Source: Linanthus parryae (lineage: Eukaryota > Streptophyta > Magnoliopsida > Ericales > Polemoniaceae). From it: a DNA stretch of 64,000 bases. Positions within the stretch are counted from its first letter, which is position 1. Every line of letters begins with the position of its first letter. The DNA is taken from the NCBI GenBank assembly GCA_023055425.1, contig JALGPY010000009.1:17673775-17737774 (forward strand). The letters run 5' to 3'. Shown in pieces: positions 11,330 through 21,609 of this stretch. Both the position numbers and the translations under genes were made by a program. Below the pieces are notes generated by a model. It was given only the letters and a program-made list of their open reading frames with translations, was not told the origin of the DNA and did not search any database.

Positions 11330-13332
11330 TATAAAAGCAGAAAAGTCCTGAGGTGAAACCACATTCTGTCATTTGTCAATAAATGATTGTCATGCATATG
11401 ACATTTGTAATCCTACGTGTTTATTTACTAAAAAAACAACCAATGAGAAATTGACAAATATTTATGTATTGCTTCGTCATTATTATTTTTAATACTACTC
11501 TTTATATTTGTAACTCATAGCAATAATTGTTCGTTTTAATATTGTAACGAGTAATGACACTCTTTATGGTGGAATTACTACCAAAATATATTATTGGATT
11601 TGAAAAATTTATAAAACGTTTTATTTCATCAATATAAATTTTTATATTATTTTAAGTTATGTGTTATCACAATTAACTCAATAAATAAAACACATGAATT
11701 TAGATTTGTTTTTCATATTACTAAAGAAAGAGAATATTCATGAATTTGTTGTCGATATATATTGTATTATATTCAATACTTACTCATTTTGATGTTGTAA
11801 TGGCACTGTTTATGATGTGATCTTACTATTAAAATATATTATTGGATGGTTTCTCAAAAATATATATATATTATTGGATGTAGAATAGTTATAAACCATT
11901 TGATCTGATGAAAACACTTTTTAATATTATTTTGGCTTATCTTTTCCAGTATCACAACAAAATCAATAAAAAAAGACATGATTTCACATTTGCTGTTCTT
12001 ATTCCTTATTCTGATGAATTTGTTTTCGTTAAATATTGTAAGATATAAATAATTTCAATCTTTACAAATATGGCTACCCCTTGAAATGGCTCTGAATATC
12101 AAGCTTAAATTTAGTATTGAATTAAATATTTTTTGTGAAATTACATTCTTACATTTCATATAATTAATTCTAATGTAATTACTGATTTCTTGAGAAATAT
12201 TATGTAACAACTTTTGTCACCATTTGGATCGCCTTGGGTGTTAACAAATCAATATTTATTTTATGTTATAAAAGTCTCTTAAAGAATTTCAACTGATGCC
12301 AACATTCAACAATGAATGATATTATATGTACTCACTCATGAGTTTCATAGTAGTGAGGTTGTACAATATTTTTCGATATGATATTGTACTCTTTAGACTT
12401 CGAATCGATGTATAATCTGTTTCAATCTATATTATGTAATGATTATAATTCAAATTTGAATATTAAGGCCGTGAAGTGAACTACTACTTGCAACATTTTT
12501 CTTCCACATTTATTGATTCCATTATCTGTGTGTGATACGATTGTGTAAGTATTTACTTGATTAAATGGTATGTTCTTAACACACAAAAATGCCAGTTATC
12601 AATTAAAAATAAATTGAGTAATCATGTATTCCATATGTGTAGTACTTACTTATTTTATAGTTTAGAAAATACAATGTATTCATATTTTCTTCTTGATTAT
12701 TTTTATTTTAACTAAAATTTATCCCATTGAAAATAGATCACTTAGCGATTTTGACTATTATAGAAATGTCATTGGATGCCATGAGACAATGAGATAATGA
12801 AATGTGGGATTTGACACTATAGCAGCATTTGTTTGAGCCTAAATATATGGTCGTGTTGTTATTGCAGGTGGTTTAAAAATGATGAGAAATAATAATATAA
12901 CCAAGATAGTTTAGTCTGACGTTAGTCTCCCTGTGAATGATTTCAGTTGACTTCATTTAGTGCATATAGAATAGTTTATGAGCAAATAAAAGAAAATATA
13001 CGTAGACTTGACAATCACGCGTTCAACAACATTGTTGTTTGATTAAATATTATTTTAATAAGATAATAGATTATTTAGAATTAAACGGAAGAGTCGAAAA
13101 ATTAGTCTAATCAAACGAACACCAAATAATTTATTGACAAAGATAACAATTATGTTATGATTTTACATATATAGATAAATTTATTGAAAAAATTGGTCCA
13201 TTAAGGACAGTACAATAACAAATTTCTAAATATGCAATGATAAAATTCGAAAACATACAATAAAGTAAAAACAACTATATATTTATGTCAATAAAAAAAC
13301 ATATTTTAAATGGAGTTGTAACGTCTAGTTAG
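11330..13332. mobile_element. insertion in the 5' LTR, possibly a Helitron-type element
   Basis: This ~2.0 kb AT-rich block is present only in the 5' LTR copy. Its left end, TCTTATATATAATATAAAAG, resembles plant Helitron 5' ends, and its right end carries CTAGT followed by T. However, I see no GC-rich hairpin 10-12 nt before that CTAG, and no coding sequence. An old non-autonomous element of another class is also possible. Exact ends are uncertain by a few bases. Confidence 0.4.
11540..12030. repeat. diverged ~250-bp tandem duplication
   Basis: Two similar stretches follow each other. Both have a GTAATG(A)CACT-like start, then AAAATATATTATTGGAT, then a run ending AAAACACATGA or AAGACATGA (about 11543-11700 and 11791-11980). 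Confidence 0.5.
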
Positions 13333-14372
13333 TATAAAAAATGGAGAATATCTCATTATTCATTCCACTACCGTGAGAATAAAAAAGTAGACGAAATGAA
13401 GATGAAGGCCAAGAATTCAATATTGAAGATTATCCTTTGATTTCATCTTCCATCTCTTATTCAATTTTAATAGAAAAACTCTTGACTATTTATACTTAGT
13501 TATGAGTAGTTAGCGACTTTTGCTAGGCTCTCATGTGAGAGCCTTGGGATAATGTAAAATTTTTTCCTAATTTAATCTTTGCTTCATGTTTTAATGATTT
13601 CATCTTTTGAATTAATTATAGTTTCTTGTTTACATTAGTAATCCTATTCTATTGACACGATTAGGAGAAAAACTAGGGTTTATTCAATAGTTGGTTCATT
13701 CTTAAAGTTAGCTTTATTCTAATTCAATTTTTCATGTATTGTGCGTAATTCTCAGTGTTCACAGAGTAATTAACCGGAAACACTGCTTAGTTAGCGAATG
13801 CGCGAAAGAGATTCTACTAACTAGGATGAGACTTGAACATCAATCACGTATCACTGAGACTGAGAAGAGACGTGTTAGGATTGGCTAGTGTGGGTAGATT
13901 CGATAGGCGATATCCGACTATTTCGTGTAACGATTTACCGACATGACCCGTTGTCGTGCATGTCGTTAGCCTACTAGAATGGACCTGTAGACACATGAGA
14001 TTGACAGCAGATTGCAGTCGACCAGATGTAGAATGACTTGAGACCTACAGGAGAGAGTCATGATATTACCCAACTTAGTTAGAATATATTTAACATGTTG
14101 CTCAGATAATCCGAACATCGTTTAGAACCCCAGGTGATCAACGAGATTGCCTAGCCTCTCCATTTGTTGATTAAGAAATCTTCTTAATTTCAGTTGTTAG
14201 TATTTCTGCTATTGATCTCAGCCACTTGTTTGGGGGTGGCAACACGACAATTCACACAAATTTCTTCCGGTTACCTAGTAAATTACATTAATCTGTTAAT
14301 TATAAACTTGTCGCGAGCTTGTCCTCGAGGGATTGACAACCCGGGTACTAAAAATACTCACTCTTTACTACG

Positions 14373-14413
14373 TGACTGTACGCTTGCGTAACACGCGCTA
14401 GTAATCTGCGTCA
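14373..14413 (+). repeat. last 41 bases of the 5' LTR (first of two copies)
   Basis: The 41 bases from TGAC to GTCA are repeated with 3 differences at 14491-14531, on the far side of the tRNA-Asp copy. Confidence 0.85.
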
Positions 14414-14419
14414 AGCTTT

Positions 14420-14494
14420 TGGCGCCGTTGTCGGGGATCTAACCCGGGTCACCCGCATGACAGGCGGGAATACTTACCACTATACTACAATGAC
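14420..14494 (-). tRNA. retro-copied tRNA-Asp(GTC) with CCA, at the primer site
   Basis: Read on the minus strand these 75 bases form a complete plant-type tRNA-Asp: acceptor GTCATTG pairing with CAACGGC (one A-C mismatch), anticodon stem CCCGC/GCGGG around a CTGTCAT loop with anticodon GTC, a T-arm CCGGGTTAGATCCCCGA with one loop change from TTCGATC, discriminator G, and a 3' CCA (14420-14422). Plant nuclear tRNA genes do not encode CCA, so this is a DNA copy of a mature tRNA, not an ordinary gene. Its 3' 18 bases are the normal primer site of the element. It is very unlikely to be expressed as a tRNA. Confidence 0.9.
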
Positions 14495-14531
14495 GGTACG
14501 CTTGCGTAACACGAGCTAGTAATCCGCGTCA
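14491..14531 (+). repeat. second copy of the 41-base LTR end
   Basis: It follows the 5' end of the tRNA copy and overlaps it by the shared TGAC (14491-14494). It ends CCGCGTCA and leads into a second, degenerate primer site, as the true LTR end leads into the first. Confidence 0.85.
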
Positions 14532-14538
14532 AGTTTTT

Positions 14539-14556
14539 TGGCTTCGTTCCTGGGGA
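14539..14556 (+). promoter_or_regulatory. second, degenerate tRNA-Asp primer binding site
   Basis: TGGCTTCGTTCCTGGGGA matches the tRNA-Asp primer site TGGCGCCGTTGCCGGGGA at 14 of 18 positions. It stands 7 bases after the repeated LTR end, as the first site does. Confidence 0.75.
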
Positions 14557-14593
14557 AAACGGTTAACAAGTTTTAATTATAAATTATTTTAGT

Positions 14594-14605
14594 TTACTTA
14601 TTATT

Positions 14606-14639
<34 letters not shown>

Positions 14640-14690
14640 CTATTATTATTATTATTATTATTATTATTACTGTTATTATTATTATTTGTT
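14594..14690. repeat. (TTA)n microsatellite
   Basis: About 97 bases of TTA/ATT triplets with a few substitutions, in the leader before gag. Confidence 0.9.
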
Positions 14691-14743
14691 TTGTTTACTA
14701 TCTGTTACTTCACGGGTTTGCTAGTGTTGTGTTCTCAAGTAAC

Positions 14744-15920
14744 GATGGCAGAGGGACAAGAGTTGAGTAGCCCTACGCAGGAACACCTAGAAGGTATGTT
14801 GGTTAAGGATGAAGAGGAGTTTGGGCCGCAATGTCTAGACAACACTCAACGCCATATAACCAGTCTGGGAAGGCGATAATCCAGCAATTTGAGGCGATTC
14901 TAAAGGGAATTCATCCAGAAATTGTGGTTCCACCAATTCAAGCAGAAAACTTATGCCTCAAGCTGTCCACAATTCATTTCATAAAATAAATGTGCACCTA
15001 CTCTGACACAGATGAGGAAGATCCTCATGCATTCATCGGAAAATTTCAAAATACGCGCCAAGTAATACGCTACAAAGGGATCACTTATTAAGCATTTAAG
15101 CTAATACTATTCCCCCATTGTCTCAAGGGAGCTGCTATGATTTGTCTAGATTCTTTGCCATCCAACTCAATTAAAACTTGGGAAGAATGTGTCTCTCAGT
15201 TTATGGGAGAATTTTTTCCAATCTCGAACATGATTCAGCTGCGGAACAAGATTTGGAATTTCAAGCAAACACAAAATGAATCGTTGGTCAAAGCTTGGGG
15301 GCACCTCAATCGCTTGCTGCGTAAATGCCCCAATCATGGCATTCATAAAGCTCATATCATCCAAGTATTCTATAATGTGCTTGACAAGTTTGATAGAGAC
15401 AAGATCGATTTTGAAGATGAAGGTAATTTCTTGTTCAACTGCGACTTGGAAGGTGCGTATAAGCTGATCAGATTTGTTGTTAAACAAGAGGAGTGCATGT
15501 GCGATCCATACGAGCAGAAAGGCTCGATGAAGCACAAATCAATGTCATATAACACAGTTTAGGTGAATGCAGTGGAGGTAAAGCCTGAAGCAAATGTCTC
15601 AAAGTTGTATCAGCAACAACAAGTTGCTTCAGAGTAGGCTGAAATGAGAGGTTAATGAAGATTTGGGTTAAAACATGATGACAATGAAAACACAGTTCAC
15701 CACTGTTGCAGCTGCATTCCTGGAGACGCAAGTTGAAATCGCAGATTTGAAGAAACAGCGTGAACACAAAGCACTGCAACTTCTTATTGGTGCATCAGAG
15801 GAACATGCTCAAGCTCTCACCACTCGCAGTGGCACCACACTGACTAATCCTACATACCCTAGCCATGCTAGAGCTGAAGCGTCAAAGGCAAAGGATCATG
15901 AAGCCTTTGATTCTTAGAAA
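14744..15920 (+). pseudogene. gag: Athila-type gag, degenerate
   Basis: A first frame from ATG 14744 gives MAEGQELSSPTQEHLEGML. The capsid region reads (D)EEDPHAFIGKF near 15010, KLILFPHCLKGAAMICLDSL, then TWEECVSQFMGEFFPISN, QLRNKIWNFKQ and LLRKCPNHGIHKAHIIQVFYNVLD (to about 15390). This matches the Athila gag pattern of charged helices around a WEE...F...FFP core. The end (15675-15917) has the ALTTRSGTTL block, equivalent to the family's A-x-T-L-R-S-G gag-protease border. At least four stops or frame breaks are present (near 14880, 15090, 15560, 15918). Confidence 0.8.
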
Positions 15921-15984
15921 ATTCATGTCATGATCCCCCAATCAAAGGGAATGACTCATTAAGACGAGGAGAGATACTGAGGTA

Positions 15985-16541
15985 GTACTTTCTTCTCCTC
16001 CTCATGCTTCTGAACATCCATATCTACTGTGTAGTAGGAAGAAGAAGGACGATTCTGAACAATACAAACGCTTTCAAAATGTGTTTTCGAAATTGCATAT
16101 TTATATTCCGTTGATTGAGACCCTTCAAAATATGCCAAAATAAGCGCGGTCTTTTAAGGATGCAGTACTTGGGAAGAAAGCAGTGGATGAATTTCAGAGG
16201 GTGAACTTGAATGAACAGGTTAGTTCATGTGTTTTGCATGGTCTACCAAAGAAAAAGAAGGATCCAAGTAGTTTTATCATTGAAGGTACATTGCGTGATG
16301 CCTACACTGGAAGGGCTCTGTGTGATTGGGAGCGAGCGTGAATTTTATGTCGTTGTCGGTATTCAAAAAGTTAAGTGTGGGGAACCTCCGAAAAACTTGA
16401 TCACTCTACAGTCTGCAGATAAATCTACCAAGAAAGCCTGCAGGATGATACACGATGTCCTTGTGAGGGTCGGCAGCCAGATAACTCCGGCAGATTTCGT
16501 CATATTGGATATGCCAGCTGGTGATGTGCCTATAATATTTG
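15985..16541 (+). pseudogene. Athila-type protease region, 5' part
   Basis: Frames give KLHIYIPLIETLQNMPK, LGKKAVDEFQRVNLNEQVSSCVLHGLPKK, then DPSSFIIEGTL and ALCDW, where ALCDLG would be the usual Athila protease context. It continues LITLQSADKSTKKACRMIHDVLV and TPADFVILDMPAGDVPIIF. The catalytic context is altered (W for L, no clear D-x-G). The reading runs into the Sirevirus-like insertion at 16542 and continues at 25786 with GRLFLAT, giving the family-typical P-I-I-x-G-R-x-F-L-A-T across the joint. Confidence 0.8.
16537..16541. repeat. target site duplication ATTTG, left copy
   Basis: ATTTG precedes the element end TGAAAGG at 16542 and is repeated at 25781-25785 after ...CTTACA. Taking out the insert and one copy restores the protease reading frame. 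Confidence 0.9.
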
Positions 16542-17573
16542 TGAAAGGGGAGTAAGTAGGTAGAAGTGTAGTATAAATACTCTAGAAGGGGGGTTGAATA
16601 GAGTATGCCAACTTTTTGCAAAACTTGTAAAGATAAAAGTTTAAGTGAAGACCAATGAAGTTCAAGGCCTTGAAAACAGTTTCAAGCCTTTGGAAGAGAT
16701 ACAGTTCAAATAAAGAGACAGAAAAGTCCTTTTCAAGGCCTTAAAAAGAGTTTCAAACCCTTGAAAACAGACTAGTTTGAATGTTGTAATGAGTGTGCAA
16801 GATAAAATGTAAATGCAAGAGACTCAGAATGTATAGAGTTCAGTCCACTTGGACCTACGTCTCTACCTGAGGGATCTTCTCCCAGTAGAATTTTCAATCA
16901 AAATTCTTATTAATCAAAAGCTAAGCCCTAGATCTCAAGAATAGAGATATGCCTTACTCTTTTACAGCTTGTGGTTCTCACTAACCTATTTAGTAAAAGC
17001 TCTAGCTAACTAATTAACTAATAATTCCCTATTGTTCACTATGAAGAATCCTTGAGAATGAGAAATAGAATTAATACAACAATGATCTACAAATAAAGCA
17101 CAAGACAGAAGAACACTGAAGTGTAAAACTGCAGTGAAGACTGCAGTGATCTGCTGTCATGGGTGTCTGATTGATCATCGAATCATCTTCTCTTGATGTT
17201 TCCTTTCCTGCAAAAGCCAGACTAGGAAACCAATCCTGCAAACTTAGGAAATAAAATTTCCCTGCAAAACTGAGTGAAACAGATGGATTAAATTGTGTTA
17301 GATATATCAAAACAGTTTTTCTTTCATCATCACATAATTAAAAATCAAGCATAGAGGTGAGAGAGATAGAATCAAATTAGAAGAGTTCAGAAAAAAAAAA
17401 ACTCCCCCTTAGAATATGCATACAGGTCAGACAGTTTCAAGGCTTTGAATCCTTGTTCAAGGCCTTGAAATCAGCTATTTCAAGACTGTGAAACCTGATT
17501 CATGGCTTTGAAAACTTGTTCAAGGCCTTGAAATAAATTTGTATTTCAATTCCATGAAACTTGTGACCTTACA
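16542..17573 (-). repeat. 3' LTR of Sirevirus-like copy A, with internal deletion
   Basis: 1032 bases from TGAAAGG to CTTACA in plus orientation. It matches the 1300-base LTR at 24481-25780 but lacks ~270 bases corresponding to about 25090-25365. It contains three perfect TTCAAGGCCTTGAA palindromes (16661, 17456, 17519) and several near-matches. Confidence 0.85.
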
Positions 17574-17588
17574 ATCTCCCCCTTGATG
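17574..17588 (-). promoter_or_regulatory. polypurine tract of Sirevirus-like copy A
   Basis: On the minus strand TCAAGGGGGAGAT directly precedes the 3' LTR. A second tract, AAAAAGGGGGAGAAA, is at 17767-17781, and a third, TTTAGGGGGAGC, near 20022-20034, just after pol. Confidence 0.8.
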
Positions 17589-17869
17589 AAAGACAAAACC
17601 TTAATCTGTTTGAGCCTTAGTTTCCGCAAAAAAAAAATATTGATTAGCACACATCACAAATACACATAAATTCGAAAAGATCCAACTTATTTTGTTATAA
17701 ACTTAAGCAAAAAAATATATAAGTTGCAGATAGTCCTACTGACCAGAAGATAAGTCAACATAAGATTTCTCCCCCTTTTTGACTTTCATCAAAAAGAATG
17801 AGAAGATGTTGGATCAGTGTCTGGAAAATTTTGAAAAGTAACCTTAGAAAGAGTGGGAAAAAAAGAATA

Positions 17870-19579
17870 GGCAAGATTATGAGGTTGGGTCTTCATCTCC
17901 ATCCTGATCTCCCTCTTCTTCCTCACAGTCCTCATCATTTTCATGTTCCTCTGCAGCCTTTTCAGTCACCCCAGCAGTGTCACCTTCAATCAGTTATGTT
18001 GGCTTTGGAGATTTCTTCTTCTTCTTGAGTTTTATCAGTAATGCATCTGAATCAGGACTGTCTAATTCATCTCCATCTTGACCAACTTGAACATCTATCA
18101 CCTGTTTACCTTTGTCCTTGTCATGAGCAGCCTCTTCCTTATCTTAGTGTTCACTGGGCAAGTTCTTGTCATATTCATCCTTTTTTATACCTTCTTCATC
18201 CTCAAGAACATCAAACATAGTCATTCTTCTGAATATGGTCTCAACCATTAACTTTACGTGCCTGAGATCAGTCTCAAATCCATGCTAATTCTCTTTGATT
18301 CTCTTTGAAAATTTGATGAAAAATCTGGAGGCTGTGAGGTCTGGCTTGAAGTAGGGGTCAAGGTCTTGGGCTTAAGAAACTTCTTAGCACCCAACTCTTC
18401 TTCTCTCAAATCAGAATACAACTTCCAAGTTTTGGCCTTTGTCTTCACTACTCCAATCTTCTCAAAAGCTTTCTCATTGAGTAAACCAAACCCCGAAGTG
18501 ATAGAATCTTCACCAGCAGTAGGAATCTCAAGGTGTTGAAAGAAAAGTATGAGCAAGTTTGCATAAGGTAAAGGATGCTTTCTCTGATCTGTTTGGATGA
18601 AAAGCATGTGTTCCATTACAAGATTTTGAAGGTCATATCCATGCATAATCAGATACATAATTCAGAGCACCCTCTCAGTAATCAACTCCCTAGAATGTTC
18701 CCTTGGAAAGATGCACCTCATCAAGATAGTGAATAAAACTTTGGCTTCAACATTTAAAACAGAGTGTGTTAACTGTGTGGATGAGGTAAGGAAGTTAGGG
18801 AGAAAGAATTCTTCTTTGGCTAATTTCAAGACTTCGTTTTTGGGAGGATGATTCTGAGTATCATACCTCTTAGGACAGCCTAAAACAGATGCAAGCTCAG
18901 CATGATATAACTCCATATTTACACCAGCAACTCTAGTCTTGATCACTAATTATGGAGATTTTTTAACTTGCTTCATGTATAGGTAGAAGAATCTGGTGAG
19001 TCTTGGATAGGCTAGCTCAGAGGGGTTTAGCATGAACCACGGTGAGCTTTTCTTCAGCATTGTAATGCAGTTCACATTCATTCCAAGCAACATAGTCATA
19101 CTAATCAAGGTACAGAAAGAAATAGGCGTAGAAGCAAAACCATCCAACCACTGACCTTTGGAAGTATTTGTGATGAACCGAGATTCATCTGGAGAAGATT
19201 TTTTGGAGTAGATCTGCAGAGCTCTTTCTACATTGTCTTCTGGTTCTTCCACTGTCACCTTTTATTTTCCCTTTTCAGCTTGAGAGGCCTTCTTCTTTTT
19301 CTCCAGCTTCTTGGGACTTGAGATCTGTGTTTCTGGTTTCTTCTCTGCAGCAGCCTTCTCTTTATTTTTCTTCTTCTTATCTGAAGATGGTGTCACATCC
19401 TTCTTAGTCTTCTTCTTTGGTGGAGGAAGTTCTTCAATAGCTTCTGCACTGGGAGTCCTGGAGCTTGAGTCCCCACTGATTGTTTAAACTTCATCCTCAA
19501 TTATCTTTCTCTTCTTCTCTGTACTAGGCTTTGAACCTCCGGCCATCTTGATTCTGTCAAAGGCTCTTCTTGTGCTCAT
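17870..19579 (-). pseudogene. extra ORF after pol in Sirevirus-like copy A, unknown function
   Basis: Read from ATG at 19579 (MSTRRAFDRIKMAGG), the N-terminus is rich in lysine and serine with several KKK clusters. The central domain includes GQWLDGFASTPISFCTLISM, LNPSELAYPRLTRFFYLYMK (18950-19258) and ELASVLGCPKRYD (18662-18946), and the C-terminal part has IMHGYDLQNLVMEHMLF and ITSGFGLLNEKAFEKIG (18254-18658). Stops and shifts break it at about 19484, 19260, 18948 and 18660. The same protein is encoded at 61711-63550. It has no visible membrane segment, so it does not look like an envelope protein, although this slot is often called env-like in Sireviruses. Confidence 0.7.
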
Positions 19580-20039
19580 TAGGGTTTGGGAGAAGAATAG
19601 AGAGAAGTGGAGTTTATATGGAGTGAAGAAGATAAATATTGAAAGAGTTTGAGTTTAAAAAGGAAACTGCAATATCTCTCTCTGATCTCAAAAGATCTGT
19701 AATGATCAGAGAGGATTCAAATTTTGGATCCGTTGGAATTAAATATTTTAATACTATATTTGGCTAAAAACAAATTTTTGAAAAAGGTAGGGGCAATATT
19801 GAGCAAATATCTACAAAGATAGCACTCAATACTGAAAGATCAAAGAATTATTGACTAACCAGTTATCAGACTTGTTTTCAAGGCTTTGAAAATAATTTCA
19901 AGGTCTTGGAATGCTGTTATACTGAGACAGATAATATCAAAGATTTGAAAAGATTTTCAAGGCTTTGAAAATCAGTTCGAGTCTTTGAAAACACATAATA
20001 ACTTACCTTTCTTACCTTGTGCTCCCCCTAAACCAATGC

Positions 20040-21600
20040 ATCTTTATTTATCATACCCAATTCCAGTCTGAGTGCTGAAAATCCTTCATCTGCCAATGGT
20101 TTAGTGAAGATATCTGCAAGTTGCATGTTAGTAGAAATAAATTCAAGAACAATATCACCTTTTTTAGTATGATCTCTGATGAAATGGTGTCTGACATAAA
20201 TATGCTTGGTTCTTGAATGCTATTCTGTATTCTTTGTAATAGATATTGCAATAGTGTTATCACATTTGATAAGTACACTACTCAAGTCAAATCCAAGGTC
20301 TCTCAATTGCTGAGAAATCCATAAGACTTGTGAGCCGCAAGCTCCAGCAACTATATATTCAGCTTCATCTGTTGATAGAGAAACTGAGTTTTTTTTCTTG
20401 GAGTGCCAACTAGTCAAGGAGGATGCAATGAATTGGCAAGTTTCTGAAGTTCTTTTCCTATCAACTTTGTAACCTGCAAATTCAGCATCTGAAAATCAAT
20501 GCTAAGAGAAATTAGAATGTCTTGGATACCAAAGCCCGACCTCTTTGGTACCATTGAGATATCTGAAGATTATCTTCACAGCACTTATGTGTGATTCCTT
20601 TGGATCAGCTTGAAATCTTGCACACATACACACACTGAACACGATATCTTGTCTACTAACAGCAAGGTAAAGTAATGATCCAATCAAACCGCTTTACTCT
20701 TTTAGATTAACACTCTTACCGGATTCATCCTCATCTAAGGACACTGTGGAACTCATAGGAGTCTTGCCATATTGTACTTGTTCAGCAAGTCCCTAGTTTG
20801 CTTGCTTTGATGCAGAAAGATGCCCTTCCTTAATTGATGTATTTGAAGTCCAAGGAAGAAGTTCAACTCTCCCATCATGCTCATTTCAAATCTCATAAGA
20901 CTTTAGAATTCCTTGTATAGAAGATCATTAGTATCTCCAAAAAGAATATCATCAATATAAATCTGAACTACAATTAAATCTTTCTCATGAGTCTTCATAA
21001 AAAGGTTCTTGTCTACCAATCCTCTTTTGAAATCATTTTCAAGTAAAAACTTGGACAATCTTTCATACCAAGGTCGTTTCAAACCATAAAGAGCTTTGTC
21101 ACGTTTGTAAACATGATCTGGAAACTTATCACTTTCAAAACTTTGAGGTTATGCAACATAAACTTCATCTTGCAAGTAACCATTCAAAAATGCACACTTG
21201 ACATCCATTTGAAATAGTTTCATATTATTGTAAGATGCAAAAGCAAGTAAAATTCTAATTTCTTCTAAACTGGAAACACGAGCAAAAGTTTCCTCATAAT
21301 CAATACCTTCTTCTTGGTTATAACCTTCAGCAACTAACCTTGCTTTGTTCCTGATCACTTTGCCATTTTCATCCAACTTATTTCTGAACACCCATCTGGT
21401 ACCAATCTGATTTGTTGGTGGAGGAACTAGGTTCCACACCTTATTTCTTTCAAACTCATTGAGTTCACTTTGCATAGCTATAATCCAGTCTGCTTCTTGT
21501 AAGGCTTCCTTCACAGTTTTAGGTTCTACAAAAGAGATAAAAGCATTAAAAGTACAAAAATTCTTCATCTGTGATCTTGTTTTTGTACCAGTGGCTGGAT
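20040..21600 (-). pseudogene. RT and RNase H of Sirevirus-like copy A
   Basis: RT begins with VKEALQEADWIIAMQSELNEF and runs through TRWVFRNKLDENG, KARLVAEGYNQEEGIDYEETF and LFQMDVKCAFLNGYLQDEVYVA (21149-21568). After a stop at ~21147 the frames give the second catalytic pair in VQIYIDDILFGDTND (about 20930-20975), then RNase H with SDAEFAGYKVDRK, DEAEYIVAGACGSQVLW and KCDNTIAISITKN (20220-20417). Both RT Asp motifs are kept, but at least five stops or frameshifts interrupt the protein. The tail LADIFTKPLADEGFSALR is near 20060-20110. Confidence 0.8.
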
Positions 21601-21609
21601 GAGAAATGA

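Larger units (their letters stand above)
10078..14413 (+). repeat. 5' LTR of the Athila-type element (carries a ~2 kb insertion)
   Basis: It starts TGATAACTCTGTATTACAG and ends CTAGTAATCTGCGTCA. It aligns with the 3' LTR at 28468-30861 in two blocks, 10078 to about 11315 and about 13332 to 14413. The block between is absent from the 3' LTR. The two LTRs differ at many sites, so the insertion is old. The CA-rich stretch 10430-11000 has short open frames but no recognisable protein. Confidence 0.85.

Noticed and set aside
14420..14494. A functional nuclear tRNA-Asp gene
   Set aside because: It includes a 3' CCA, has T-loop and acceptor changes, and sits exactly at the element's primer site between two LTR ends.
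15480..15779. Minus-strand ORFs opposite Athila gag
   Set aside because: Shadows of the plus-strand gag, which carries the family motifs.
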